This document shows positions 25,979-35,314 of a DNA stretch of 64,000 nucleotides, piece after piece. The stretch is from positions 49,038-113,037 of the forward strand of contig DASYSS010000047.1 in NCBI GenBank assembly GCA_036003045.1, given 5' to 3'. The translations under genes were made by a program, and so were the position numbers. A model generated the notes under the pieces. The model saw only the letters and a list, made by a program, of their open reading frames with translations, was not told the DNA's origin and made no database searches. This stretch comes from Gemmatimonadaceae bacterium. Its GTDB lineage: Bacteria > Gemmatimonadota > Gemmatimonadetes > Gemmatimonadales > Gemmatimonadaceae. Position 1 is the first letter of the stretch. The number at the start of each line of letters is the position of its first letter.

Positions 25979-26419
25979 TCACCGCAGAGCAAGCAGCATG
26001 CGATGCAGCGCGGCGCCGTCGGCCTGAGAGACGAGGGCCGCTAACTCGTGTTCGAGCGTCTCGACCCTTTTTGCCCCATCGGCCTGGCGGCTTGCGCCTT
26101 CGTCGGTGATCTGCGCCTTTACCGAGCGTCGATCGTTGGGATCCGCCACCCGGCGAACCAGGCCATCGGCCTCCAAGCGGTCGACCAGCTGGGTCATGTT
26201 TGATCGGACACAGGCCAGTCTGGACGCTAGCTCACCGAGCGGCAATGCCTCTCCTGAGCGTACCAACTCGCTCAGAACAGAGAACTTGGCTCCGGACAGC
26301 CCGGCCTCTCCCAGCGCCGCTTCGAGGCGCGCTTCGAGGGCATGGGCCGTCTGCAGGATGGCATCCAGGTGTTTCGGCGACTGACTGACGATAGTGTCGT
26401 TCACGCATGAATAGTACAT
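25979..26419 (-). CDS. MarR-family transcriptional regulator
   Basis: 146 residues from ATG 26419; a GTG at 26404 (VNDTIVSQSPKHLDAIL) is an alternative that would place the inverted repeat fully upstream. The winged helix is at about 45-110 with LPLGELASRLACVRSNMTQLVDRLEADGLVRRVADPNDRRSV, the wing D-x-R motif being intact. It is a dimeric repressor, probably of itself and yceI. It lies 31 bases downstream of glmS in the same direction. Confidence 0.9.
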   Translation of the reverse strand: MYYSCVNDTIVSQSPKHLDAILQTAHALEARLEAALGEAGLSGAKFSVLSELVRSGEALPLGELASRLACVRSNMTQLVDRLEADGLVRRVADPNDRRSVKAQITDEGASRQADGAKRVETLEHELAALVSQADGAALHRMLLALR

Positions 26420-26428
26420 GCAGTGAAC
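26399..26428. promoter_or_regulatory. Likely MarR operator overlapping the marR start
   Basis: GTTCACGCATG (26399-26409) and CATGCAGTGAAC (26417-26428) form an inverted repeat with one unpaired base: left arm GTTCAC-GCATG, right arm reverse complement GTTCAC-T-GCATG, spacer AATAGTA. It covers the marR ATG and sits between the glmS stop and marR. Size and symmetry fit MarR sites (about 16-30 bases), giving a probable autorepression operator. Confidence 0.5.
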
Positions 26429-26450
26429 CCACTAGTCAAGTGGCTTCAAG

Positions 26451-28280
26451 TCACTCCACGGTGACTGACTTCGCCAGGTTTCGCGGCTGGTCAACGTTGA
26501 GCCCGCGCTTCACGGCGATGTAGTACGCCAGCAGCTGGAGCGGCACGACGGTCAGGACGGGGTAGAGCATGTCGATCGTCTGCGGAATCCGGATCTCGTA
26601 GTCGATCATCCCATCGAGAACTGGTTCAGGCTGGCTGGTGATGCAGATGACCTTGCCGCCACGCGCTTTCACCTCCTGGATGTTCGAGACGACTTTCTCG
26701 AACACGGCGTCGTGGGGCGCCACGAACACGACGGGCATCTCGGAATCGATCAGGGCGATGGGGCCGTGCTTCATCTCGGCCGCGGGATACCCCTCGGCGT
26801 GGATGTAGCTGATCTCTTTCAGCTTGAGCGCCCCTTCGAGAGCGACCGGGAAGTTGTAGCCGCGGCCCAAGTACAAGAAGTTGGTCGCGTTCTTGAATCG
26901 GTCGGCGAGCTTCTCGATCTCGGGCGCCCGGTCGAGGATCGACTGGATCTGATCCGGGAGCGCGAGCATGGCTTGCGCGACTTCCTTGCCGGCGACGAGC
27001 GACATGTTGCGGAGACGCGCGAGCTTGAGCGTGAGCAGCGCGAGCGCGATGACCTGGCTCGTGAACGCCTTCGTCGATGCGACGCCGATCTCCGGACCGG
27101 CATGCAAATAGATGCCGCCGTTGTCTTCGCGCGCGATCGTCGAGCCGACGACGTTCACGAGGCCGAGCGTTTTCGCCCCACGGCGTTTCGCTTCGCGCAT
27201 CGCGGCGAGCGTGTCCGCCGTTTCGCCGGACTGCGAGATCACGACACACAGCGTTTTGTCGTCGACGATCGGATTGCGATACCGGAACTCCGACGCGTAC
27301 TCCACTTCCGCGTGCAGCCGAGCGAGCTCCTCGATGTACATCCCGCCGATCAACCCCGAGTGCCAGCTCGTGCCGCACGCCGTGATCACGACGTGGTTGA
27401 TCGACTGGAGTTCTTCGCGCGTGAGATTCAGACCGCCGAGCTTCGAGAAGCCTTCGTCGACGACGAGACGTCCGCGCATCGTGTTCTGGATCGTCTGCGG
27501 CTGCTCGAAGATCTCCTTGAGCATGAAGTGGTCGAAGCCGCCCTTCTCGATCTCATCGAGCGACCAATCGATCCGGCTCACGCCCTTGGAAATACGGCGC
27601 GCGTTCAAATCGAGAACCGTGTATCCGTCCTTGGTCAGCACGCCCATCTCTCCGTCGTCGAGGTAGACGACCTGGCGCGTGTGCTTGAGAATCGCGGCCA
27701 CGTCGCTCGCCACGTAGTTCTCGCCGTCGCCGAGGCCGATGAGCAGCGGGCTCCCCTGGCGGGCGCAGACGATCTTGCCGGGCTCTTTGCTCGAAACGAC
27801 CGCGATGCCGTAGGTGCCCTCGACCAAGTTGAGCGCGTCGATCACCGCGTCCTCGAGCGGCTCGTCGGCGATGGCGGCCTCGATCAGGTGCGCGAGAACC
27901 TCCGTATCGGTGTCCGACTTGAACGTGTGCCCCTGCATCTGGAGCATCTTCCGCAAGGCGCTGTAGTTCTCGATGATGCCGTTGTGGACGACCGCGATCG
28001 TGTTGGTGCAGTCGACCTGCGGATGCGCGTTGCCCTCGCTCGGCGCGCCGTGCGTCGCCCAGCGCGTGTGGGCGATCCCGACACTGCCGTGAATGGGATT
28101 CGTCTTCAGCACCGACTCGAGCATCGAGATCTTGCCCTTCGCTTTGCGAGTCTCGAGCCCGTTGCCGTTCATCATCGCGATTCCGGCCGAATCGTAGCCA
28201 CGATATTCGAGACGCTTGAGCCCCTCGACCAACAGCGTTCCGGCGCTACGAGATCCGACGTATCCGACTATTCCGCACAT
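26451..28280 (-). CDS. glmS: Glutamine-fructose-6-phosphate aminotransferase
   Basis: 609 residues from ATG 28280; the N-terminus MCGIVGYVG places the catalytic Cys right after Met, so the longer upstream frame is rejected. The N-terminal glutaminase domain (to about 240) has RWATHG and HNGIIEN. Two SIS isomerase domains follow (CGTSWHSGLIGG; SQSGETADT) and it ends with the NLAKSVTVE tail that is invariant in the family. It makes glucosamine-6-phosphate for peptidoglycan and LPS. It follows glmM by 16 bases in one operon. No glmS ribozyme core was recognised upstream. Confidence 0.97.
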   Translation of the reverse strand: MCGIVGYVGSRSAGTLLVEGLKRLEYRGYDSAGIAMMNGNGLETRKAKGKISMLESVLKTNPIHGSVGIAHTRWATHGAPSEGNAHPQVDCTNTIAVVHNGIIENYSALRKMLQMQGHTFKSDTDTEVLAHLIEAAIADEPLEDAVIDALNLVEGTYGIAVVSSKEPGKIVCARQGSPLLIGLGDGENYVASDVAAILKHTRQVVYLDDGEMGVLTKDGYTVLDLNARRISKGVSRIDWSLDEIEKGGFDHFMLKEIFEQPQTIQNTMRGRLVVDEGFSKLGGLNLTREELQSINHVVITACGTSWHSGLIGGMYIEELARLHAEVEYASEFRYRNPIVDDKTLCVVISQSGETADTLAAMREAKRRGAKTLGLVNVVGSTIAREDNGGIYLHAGPEIGVASTKAFTSQVIALALLTLKLARLRNMSLVAGKEVAQAMLALPDQIQSILDRAPEIEKLADRFKNATNFLYLGRGYNFPVALEGALKLKEISYIHAEGYPAAEMKHGPIALIDSEMPVVFVAPHDAVFEKVVSNIQEVKARGGKVICITSQPEPVLDGMIDYEIRIPQTIDMLYPVLTVVPLQLLAYYIAVKRGLNVDQPRNLAKSVTVE

Positions 28281-28296
28281 GAATTGCGAATCCGGT

Positions 28297-29694
28297 TCAA
28301 TGTTGAGCGGCGAGCGCATCGAGCGGCTCGCGTGATTTGCGCACCAGTTCTCGAGCGGCCGCGTCGGTCGGAGCCTCGGCGATCACGCGCACGATGGGCT
28401 CGGTACCGGACGGTCGAACGTGAACCCACCGGTCGATCCACGCGAGCCTGAGGCCATCCTGCGCGTCCGCCTCGGCATCCGGAAACGCCGCGCGCAACGC
28501 TTCGTACACCGTACCGAGCGGAGCGGACGGGCGGTCCAGCTTGTCTTTGACGATGACGTACTTCGGCAGCTCCGCGACGATCTCGGACAGAGAGCGATTC
28601 TCCTCGTGCAGCAGTTGTAGGACGAGCGCCGCGCCCACCGGCGCATCCCGTCCAAGATGCACCTCGGATAGAATCACGCCACCATTTCCTTCGCCACCAA
28701 TCGGAGCCCTCTCATCGCGCATACGAACCGCGACGTTCACTTCGCCAACCGGCGCCCTGAGGACAGGGACCCCCGCCGAGACGGCCACATCCTCGACGAT
28801 CCGGCTGGTGGAAAGATTCGTTACAAGTGCGCCTCGTCGATGCCTGAGGACCACTCTCGCCGCCAATGCCAGCGTGAAGTCCTCGCCAATCGCCTTCCCT
28901 TCGTTCGAGACCAACGCAAGACGGTCCACGTCGGGATCCACCGCGAATCCGATCGCCGCGCGGGTTTTGAGCACGAGTCGTTCCAGCTCCCCAAGATTCT
29001 CCGCCACCGGTTCCGGCGGCCGCGGAAATCTTCCATCCGTTTCGGCGTTGATCGTCGTGACACGGCAGCCAAGCCGCTCGAGGAGCTCCGGCATGATCAC
29101 GGCACCAGCTCCTCGGACGCAATCGACTGCGACGGAAAAGCCGCGCGCGCGAATGCCGGCGACGTCGAGGTACGGTATCGCAAGGACACGTTCGATGTGT
29201 CGCAGGATCGCACGGTCATCCAGCTCGATCTCGCCGAGGTGATCCCACGTCGCGCGCGCAATCCCGCCCTCGACCAGCGCGCGCATCTCGTTCCCCTCGG
29301 ACGCCTCGAGAAAAAGCCCGGTCGGCCCGATGAACTTGAGTGCGTTCCACTCGATCGGATTGTGGCTCGCCGAGATCATCAGACCGCCCGCCGCGTGATG
29401 GTGCTCGACGGCAAGCTGGCACGTTGGAGTGGTCGTCAATCCGATGTCGATGATGTCGCAGCCGACGGATTGCAGCGCGCCGAGAACCACTCGGTGGAAC
29501 ATCGGCCCCGAGACACGGCTGTCGCGGCCGACGACGATTCTCGGGCGCGTGCCTGCCGCTTTGGTCGTCCCGGCCCGAGACGCGGACCAAGCTCCGAACG
29601 CGGCCGCATAGCACGCGACGACATCCGGCGTGAGCGCCCCACCGACGCGGCCGCGAATGCCCGAGACACTCACCATCAATCCGTCGGTGGACAT
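28297..29694 (-). CDS. glmM: Phosphoglucosamine mutase-like alpha-D-phosphohexomutase
   Basis: 465 residues. The catalytic serine loop ISASHNP has Ser110, the metal loop is DPDVDR (usual DGDGDR), the sugar loop is GEGNGG (GEQSGH in typical GlmM) and the phosphate loop is VRPSGTEP. These fit the phosphohexomutase superfamily. Direct linkage to glmS (16 bases) indicates glucosamine-6-P to glucosamine-1-P conversion. The loop variants resemble the archaeal or deep-branching type, so phosphomannomutase activity cannot be excluded. Confidence 0.88.
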   Translation of the reverse strand: MSTDGLMVSVSGIRGRVGGALTPDVVACYAAAFGAWSASRAGTTKAAGTRPRIVVGRDSRVSGPMFHRVVLGALQSVGCDIIDIGLTTTPTCQLAVEHHHAAGGLMISASHNPIEWNALKFIGPTGLFLEASEGNEMRALVEGGIARATWDHLGEIELDDRAILRHIERVLAIPYLDVAGIRARGFSVAVDCVRGAGAVIMPELLERLGCRVTTINAETDGRFPRPPEPVAENLGELERLVLKTRAAIGFAVDPDVDRLALVSNEGKAIGEDFTLALAARVVLRHRRGALVTNLSTSRIVEDVAVSAGVPVLRAPVGEVNVAVRMRDERAPIGGEGNGGVILSEVHLGRDAPVGAALVLQLLHEENRSLSEIVAELPKYVIVKDKLDRPSAPLGTVYEALRAAFPDAEADAQDGLRLAWIDRWVHVRPSGTEPIVRVIAEAPTDAAARELVRKSREPLDALAAQH

Positions 29695-29775
29695 CGGGCG
29701 AAACCTAGTCGTCCGAGGAAAGGGTCAAGCCGCGGTGGGCGGCGGGCTTCGCGTTCGCGAAGCGCGGCCGACGCA

Positions 29776-30858
29776 TCAATGCGCCGGAACCAGCGAACCG
29801 TGCGGGGACTTGGGAAGAAGCTGGAGATCGCCCGCGGCGACGACGCGAGTGAGTGCCTCGACGACGTCAGGATCGAACTGCGTCGTCGTGTTGCGGCGGA
29901 TCTCCTCGAGCGCCGCGCAAAGAGACATCTCGCTCGGGCGATATGGCCGATCGCTCGTCATCGCGTCGAGCGCGTCGGCGACGGCGACGATGCGCGCCTC
30001 GAGAGGGATCTGATTTCCGTGAAGACCGTCCGGCGTCCCCAACCCATCGTAGCGTTCGTGGTGTGAACGCACGATGTTGAGCGCGCAGGGCCGGTCGCCG
30101 AGGAGTGGAGCGAGAATTCGCCAGCCGAGCACCGGGTGCGTCATGATGTGCTCGTACTCTTCAGCGGTGAGCCGCTCGGCCTTGTTGAGCACCGCTTCGC
30201 GAACGCCGATTTTGCCGATGTCGTGGACGTGTCCGCCGAGCTCGATTTGCCGCAGCATGTCTCCGAACAGACCCATCGCGCGGGCGATGGCGCGCGAGTA
30301 CTGGCTCACGCGAATCGAATGGCCGCGTGTATAAGGGTCTTTGAGCTCGAGCGCTTCGGCGAGCGATTGAATGCTGGCGAGGAAGAGCTCTTCGTTCTCG
30401 CGAGCTTGTTCCTTGACCCGATCCTCGAGGCTCTCGCGATACGCGCGATTCTCGAGGAGCAACCGCCGCTTGTCGAGCGCTTGGGCGACTCGGGCCCGGA
30501 CGTCGTCGATCTGGTACGGTTTGACGACGTAATCGGCCGCCCCGTTGGCCAAGCAGCTCACCGCGACTTGAACGTCCGCGACGGCGGTGATCATCACCAC
30601 GGCGATGTCGGGAAAGCGCACCCGCGATTCTCGGAGCAGCTCGAGGCCGTCCATCTTCGGCATTCGGAGGTCGCTCAGCATCAGCGACACGGGATAGCGT
30701 TCCAACTGCTCGAGCGCTTCGACGCCGTTGGCCGCCTCGACGCACTGGAACCCGTCGGCGCGCATCAGGTGGACCATGGCCTGTCGAAGGCGCGGCTCGT
30801 CGTCGACGACCAGACAGCAGGGCAAAACCGGGGAGACTTCGTGCGGCCGCGCGATCAT
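29776..30858 (-). CDS. Response regulator with HD-GYP output domain
   Basis: 360 residues. The N-terminal receiver (about 14-125) has the phosphoacceptor Asp63 in LSDLRMPKMD, an acidic patch VVDDE and the conserved Lys in VVKPYQ. A coiled linker (about 130-165) leads to an HD-GYP domain with HVHDIGKIG and HHERYDGLGTPDGL. The family signature GYP reads GTP here. HD-GYP proteins usually cleave c-di-GMP. It lies 82 bases upstream of glmM and is divergent from the PLP enzyme. Sensor kinase not in the window. Confidence 0.9.
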   Translation of the reverse strand: MIARPHEVSPVLPCCLVVDDEPRLRQAMVHLMRADGFQCVEAANGVEALEQLERYPVSLMLSDLRMPKMDGLELLRESRVRFPDIAVVMITAVADVQVAVSCLANGAADYVVKPYQIDDVRARVAQALDKRRLLLENRAYRESLEDRVKEQARENEELFLASIQSLAEALELKDPYTRGHSIRVSQYSRAIARAMGLFGDMLRQIELGGHVHDIGKIGVREAVLNKAERLTAEEYEHIMTHPVLGWRILAPLLGDRPCALNIVRSHHERYDGLGTPDGLHGNQIPLEARIVAVADALDAMTSDRPYRPSEMSLCAALEEIRRNTTTQFDPDVVEALTRVVAAGDLQLLPKSPHGSLVPAH

Positions 30859-30931
30859 CGAGTGGGGTTCGGCTTCGTCAAGTCGCCTTCAGGGGTTAAC
30901 TTCTACGCATGGCACAGGATAGAGTATCGGC

Positions 30932-32176
30932 ATGACTCGAGTCTTTGATGACGATCTCGCTACGGGATTTGGCACTCGCGCCATCCACGCCGGCCAGCGC
31001 CCCGAACCCCTCGCCGGCGCCATCATGACGCCGGTGTACCTGACCTCGACGTACGTGCAGGAAGGGTTGGGTCAGAACAAAGGGTACGAATACGCCCGCG
31101 GAAAGAACCCGACTCGCGAGGCGTTCGAGCGCAACGTGGCCGCGCTCGAGAACGGCCGCCACGGATTCGCGTTTTCGAGCGGCATGGGCTGCCTCGATTC
31201 GATCATGAAGCTCTTCCGCGCCGGCGACCACGTCGTCTGCGCGGAAAATGTTTACGGCGGAACGTTCCGCCTGTTCGACAAGCTCCTGCAGAACTTCGGT
31301 CTGAGCTTCACCTACGTCGACACGCGCGATCCTCAGCGCGTCGCCGACGCGATGCGCCCCGAGACAAGGCTCGTTCTGGCCGAGACGCCGAGCAATCCGC
31401 TCATGCGGCTCACGGACATCGCGGCCGTCGCCGACATCGCGCACCGCGCGAACGCGCTGCTCGTCGTCGACAACACGTTTGCATCACCGTATTTCCAGCG
31501 GCCGCTCGAGCTGGGCGCGGACATCGTGTACCACTCGACCACGAAATACTTGAACGGCCACAGCGACATGATCGGCGGCTGCGCGGTGACTCGCGACGAC
31601 GATCTCGGCGCGCGATTGCAATTCATCCACAACGCCGCCGGCGCGGTCGCGGGACCGTTCGACGCTTGGCTCGCGCTTCGCGGCACGAAGACCCTGCACC
31701 TCCGCATGCGGCAGCACGACGCGAACGGCCGCGAGATCGCCAAGTGGCTGGTCGAGCGCGTCGGCACCGAGAATGTGTATTACATCGGCTTGCCGTCTCA
31801 CCCGCAGCACGAGTTGGCCAAGCGGCAGATGTCCGGCTTCGGCGGCATGATCAGCGTGGAGCTCGGGACGAAAGAGCGGGCCGCCCACGTGCTCGGCCGC
31901 GTCCGCGTCTTCGCGCTCGCCGAATCACTCGGCGGCGTGGAGTCCCTGATCAGCCAGCCGGCCGGTATGACGCACGCGTCGGTTCCACCGGATCGCCGTG
32001 CCGCGCTCGGGTTGAGCGACGGCCTGGTCAGGCTTTCTTGCGGGGTGGAAGACGTCGGCGATTTGCTGGCCGACCTGGAACAGGCGTTCGACGGGATTCC
32101 GGAAAGGGCTGGCGGCGGGCGCGAATCAGCGAGAGGCTCGCGCGCTCGCGACACAATCGGAAGCGGAGCACCGTAG
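30932..32176 (+). CDS. Cys/Met-metabolism PLP enzyme (cystathionine gamma-synthase/lyase family)
   Basis: 414 residues. It has the family PLP site with lysine in HSTTKYLNGHSDMIGG, the N-terminal FGTRAIHAGQRPEP and YEYARGKNPTREAFERNVAALE, the phosphate-binding SSGMGCLDS, VDNTFASPYFQRPLELGADIV, and the C-terminal SLGGVESLISQPAGMTH. Within the family, gamma-synthase, gamma-lyase and O-acetylhomoserine enzymes are not separated by these motifs. The 25-residue tail after LEQAFDG is Gly/Arg-rich and may be read-through. It is a cytosolic tetramer in known members. Confidence 0.88.
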   Translation: MTRVFDDDLATGFGTRAIHAGQRPEPLAGAIMTPVYLTSTYVQEGLGQNKGYEYARGKNPTREAFERNVAALENGRHGFAFSSGMGCLDSIMKLFRAGDHVVCAENVYGGTFRLFDKLLQNFGLSFTYVDTRDPQRVADAMRPETRLVLAETPSNPLMRLTDIAAVADIAHRANALLVVDNTFASPYFQRPLELGADIVYHSTTKYLNGHSDMIGGCAVTRDDDLGARLQFIHNAAGAVAGPFDAWLALRGTKTLHLRMRQHDANGREIAKWLVERVGTENVYYIGLPSHPQHELAKRQMSGFGGMISVELGTKERAAHVLGRVRVFALAESLGGVESLISQPAGMTHASVPPDRRAALGLSDGLVRLSCGVEDVGDLLADLEQAFDGIPERAGGGRESARGSRARDTIGSGAP

Positions 32177-32233
32177 GGATCGGAGCGACTACCCGCCCCC
32201 TCCAGAGACAGCGACCTTCATCCAGACTTCGCC

Positions 32234-33208
32234 ATGGCAAACCGCGTCCAGCTCGTCCAGATCTCGTCACGCGCGTGGGAGCACCCGGCCGACCGCGCCG
32301 CGCTCAACACGCTCCGCGCCATTCCCGGCTTCGACGAGGTTGTGAGAAAGGTCGCCGGCTTCTTCGGCGAACGCGGAATCCGCCAGCTGTTTCTGGGCGA
32401 TGCGGTGCAGGTGACCCCCGGTCAACGGCCGCAGCTGAACGCCATGTGGACCGAAGTCCTCGAGACCCTCGATTGGCCCGAACGCCCCGAGCTGTACGTG
32501 AGCCAAACGCCGGTCGCCAACGCGATGGCGGTGGGATTCGACAAGCCGTTCGTCGTGATTCACTCCGGGCTGCTCGAAATCCTCGACGAAGACGAAGTGC
32601 GCTCGATCCTCGGGCACGAGCTCGGGCACATCATGAGCGGGCATCCGACGTACACCACGATTGCCGTGATCCTGATGTACTTCGGCGTGAGCAACCTGCC
32701 CTTCCTCGCTGCGGCGGCGCTTCTGCCCTTCCAGCTCGCGCTGCTCGAGTGGAGCCGCAAGAGCGAGTTCTCGTCGGACCGCGCCGGCCTGCTTGCCGTG
32801 CAAGACCTCAACAAGGTCATGGGCGCCGAGATGAAGCTCGCCGGCGGCAAGCCGTACGGCGACACGCTGCGCGTCGAGGAGTTCATTCGTCAGGCCGAGG
32901 CCTACGAGACAGGCGGCGACGCCTGGGACACGGTGCTCAAGATTCTCAACACCGTGATGCGCACGCACCCAATGCACACCGTTCGCGCGGCCGAGCTTCT
33001 GCGTTGGCAGCGCGCGGGCGGCTTCGACAAGATCATGGCCGGCGACTACGTGCGACGCGGAAGCGGTGACAAGGATCAGCCGCTCGGTGAGGATTACGCC
33101 GACGCCGCGGGTTACTACGGGCAGAAGACCCGCGAGACGGTGAATCAGTTCAAGGATGGGCTCAGTCGGGCGCGCGACGCGGTGAGCTCCGCGTGGCGGA
33201 ACCGCTGA
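32234..33208 (+). CDS. M48-family zinc metalloprotease
   Basis: 324 residues. The zinc motif HELGH lies at about 132-136 with the third ligand Glu in KSEFSSDRAG. Hydrophobic segments around VILMYFGVSNLPFLAAAALLPFQLALL fit a membrane or membrane-associated HtpX-like protease. The C-terminal ~100 residues include a repeat-like helical region and a GEDYADAAGYYGQKT linker. It may degrade damaged membrane proteins. Its end overlaps purD by 16 bases. Confidence 0.85.
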   Translation: MANRVQLVQISSRAWEHPADRAALNTLRAIPGFDEVVRKVAGFFGERGIRQLFLGDAVQVTPGQRPQLNAMWTEVLETLDWPERPELYVSQTPVANAMAVGFDKPFVVIHSGLLEILDEDEVRSILGHELGHIMSGHPTYTTIAVILMYFGVSNLPFLAAAALLPFQLALLEWSRKSEFSSDRAGLLAVQDLNKVMGAEMKLAGGKPYGDTLRVEEFIRQAEAYETGGDAWDTVLKILNTVMRTHPMHTVRAAELLRWQRAGGFDKIMAGDYVRRGSGDKDQPLGEDYADAAGYYGQKTRETVNQFKDGLSRARDAVSSAWRNR

Positions 33209-34509
33209 CCATCCTTCTCGTGGGCGGAGGCGGGCGCGAACACGCGCTCGCCTGGCGCCTGCGCCAAGAAAATCCGTCGTCTCGAATTCTCGCCGCGCCC
33301 GGCAATCCCGGGATCGGCGAGATTGCGACGTGCGTTCCTGTTCGAGCGACCGACGCCGCCGGACTCGTCGCGCTGGCGCGGCAAGAGCGCGTCGACTGGA
33401 CGCTCGTTGGCCCGGAAGCGCCGCTCGCCGCCGGCCTCGCCGACGCGTTTCGCGCCGAGTCGATGCCGATCTTCGGACCGTCGCGCGCCGCCGCGGCGAT
33501 CGAGTCGTCCAAGGCGTTCTCCAAGGGGATCATGGTCGACGCCGGCGTTCCGACGGCCCGCGCGCGCACGTGCGGCTCTCTCGCCGAGGCGAATCGAGCG
33601 ATCGACGAGTTGGCCGACGAATCTCAGCGCGTGGTGATCAAGGCCTCCGGACTTGCCGCGGGAAAGGGCGTGATCGTCGCGACGAGCATCGACGACGCGA
33701 GAAGCGCCGCGGCGGCGATGCTCAGCGACCACGCCTTTGGAGAGGCCGGCGACACAGTGCTCGTCGAGGAGTTCATGGACGGCGAAGAACTTTCCGTCTT
33801 TGTGATCACCGACGGCGAGCGCGTCGTGACGCTGCCGGCGTCGCAAGACCACAAGCGTCTCGCGGACGGCGATCGTGGTCCGAACACCGGCGGCATGGGC
33901 GCGTACTGCCCGGTTTCTCTTACCGACTCGCCGGCGTTCACCGACGACGTCGTCGACCGCGTCGTCCGACCGACGCTGGCGGCGCTCCAAGCGCGCGGCG
34001 CTCCGTTCACGGGTTTGCTGTACGTGGGACTGATGCTGACCGCCGCCGGTCCCAAAGTGGTGGAGTTCAACTGCCGCTTCGGCGATCCGGAGACCGAGAC
34101 GGTTCTGCCGGCGCTCGGCGACGACGCAGGCATCTTCGACGCCATGTCGACCGTCGCGCGCGGCGGGCGGCTGTCGGAATCTTCCGTCGCCGCGGATCGA
34201 GCGGCGGTGACGACGGTGATCGCCGCGGCGGGCTACCCCGAGCAACCTCGCACCGGCGATGCGATTCGTTTACCGGCCGCCGAGCGCGACGTCTTCGTCT
34301 TTCACGCGGGCACGACGAAGGGCAAAAGCGGGAGCCTGGAGACGTCCGGCGGTCGTGTTCTCGCCGTCACCGGCGTCGGTCCGACGCTCGAAGACGCCCG
34401 CGCGCGAAGCCAGGAGTATGCGCGCGGCGTCGAATTCGCCGGCAAGCAGTTCCGTTCCGATATCGCGTGGCGCGAACTTTCGCGCCGTGCCCGAGCTTCC
34501 CGAGACTGA
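33193..34509 (+). CDS. purD: Phosphoribosylamine-glycine ligase
   Basis: 438 residues from GTG 33193. Motifs are LLVGGGGREHALAWRL at the N-terminus, the ATP-grasp core KASGLAAGKGVIVA, ASQDHKRLADGDRGPNTGGMGAY and the catalytic VVEFNCRFGDPETE. It ligates glycine to phosphoribosylamine in purine synthesis. It overlaps the M48 gene by 16 and mutM by 23 bases, so the reading order is tightly coupled. Confidence 0.96.
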   Translation: MAEPLTILLVGGGGREHALAWRLRQENPSSRILAAPGNPGIGEIATCVPVRATDAAGLVALARQERVDWTLVGPEAPLAAGLADAFRAESMPIFGPSRAAAAIESSKAFSKGIMVDAGVPTARARTCGSLAEANRAIDELADESQRVVIKASGLAAGKGVIVATSIDDARSAAAAMLSDHAFGEAGDTVLVEEFMDGEELSVFVITDGERVVTLPASQDHKRLADGDRGPNTGGMGAYCPVSLTDSPAFTDDVVDRVVRPTLAALQARGAPFTGLLYVGLMLTAAGPKVVEFNCRFGDPETETVLPALGDDAGIFDAMSTVARGGRLSESSVAADRAAVTTVIAAAGYPEQPRTGDAIRLPAAERDVFVFHAGTTKGKSGSLETSGGRVLAVTGVGPTLEDARARSQEYARGVEFAGKQFRSDIAWRELSRRARASRD

Positions 34510-35314
34510 AACGATCGCCCGCGACCTCGACCAAGAGGTCGCGGGCCGGCGGATAGAACGGGTCGTCGTGCGACGAGCCGACGTCCTGCGCGAGAGCTCG
34601 CCCGGCCGGTTCGTCCGCCGAGTCACGGGCGCCACGATCGAGCGGTGCTGGCGGCGCGCCAAGTTGGTCGTGATGTCGCTGTCGTCCGGCGAACACCTCG
34701 TCGTCCAGCCGAGATTCACCGGCGCGCTGCTGATCGACGACGGAACTCTGGCCGCCGACGAACGCCGCTATTCGACGGTGGCGTTCACGCTCGACGACGG
34801 GCGCACGCTCCACTACCGGGACATCCGCCGCCTCGGCACGGTGACCCTGATGTCGCGGGCGCGATTCCACGAATACACGGCTTCGCTCGGCGTCGAGCCA
34901 CTTGACCGCGCGTTCACCGCCGAGCATCTATCGGCCCTCCTCGCGGGCCGCCGTCAATCGATCAAAAAAACGTTGATGGATCAGCGCGTCGTCGCCGGCA
35001 TCGGCAACATCTACGCGAACGAAGCACTCTGGCGGGCGGGTATCGACCCGTCGCGCGCCGCGGGCTCGATCGCGAGCGACGAGGCAACCGCGCTCCGCGA
35101 AGAGATCGTGGATGTGCTGCGTGAGTCGATCGCGGCGCGTGGCACGAGCTTCCGGGACTATCGCGACGCCCGCGGAGAGCGCGGCCGCTTCGTCGAGAAG
35201 CTCGCCGTGTACGGACGCGCCGGCGAGCGGTGCTCGCGCTGCGGCGCGCGGTTGATCGAGACGCACGCGATCGACGGCCGGTCGACCGTTTTCTGCGCGC
35301 GATGCCAAAAGTAA
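34487..35314 (+). CDS. mutM: Formamidopyrimidine-DNA glycosylase
   Basis: 275 residues from GTG 34487; cleavage of Met exposes the catalytic Pro2-Glu3 (PELPETETI). Other marks are the RRAKLVVMSL lysine region, the helix-two-turn-helix DQRVVAGIGNIYANEALWRAGIDP, and a C-terminal zinc finger of four cysteines in CSRCG...FCARCQK. It excises oxidised purines such as 8-oxoguanine in base-excision repair. The start overlaps purD by 23 bases and the end overlaps a UvrC-like gene by 13. Confidence 0.96.
   Translation: MPELPETETIARDLDQEVAGRRIERVVVRRADVLRESSPGRFVRRVTGATIERCWRRAKLVVMSLSSGEHLVVQPRFTGALLIDDGTLAADERRYSTVAFTLDDGRTLHYRDIRRLGTVTLMSRARFHEYTASLGVEPLDRAFTAEHLSALLAGRRQSIKKTLMDQRVVAGIGNIYANEALWRAGIDPSRAAGSIASDEATALREEIVDVLRESIAARGTSFRDYRDARGERGRFVEKLAVYGRAGERCSRCGARLIETHAIDGRSTVFCARCQK

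Noticed and set aside
26420..26450. glmS terminator (CCACT/AGTGG hairpin)
   Set aside because: The five-base stem is weak and lacks a T run; the stronger MarR-type repeat overlaps the same place.
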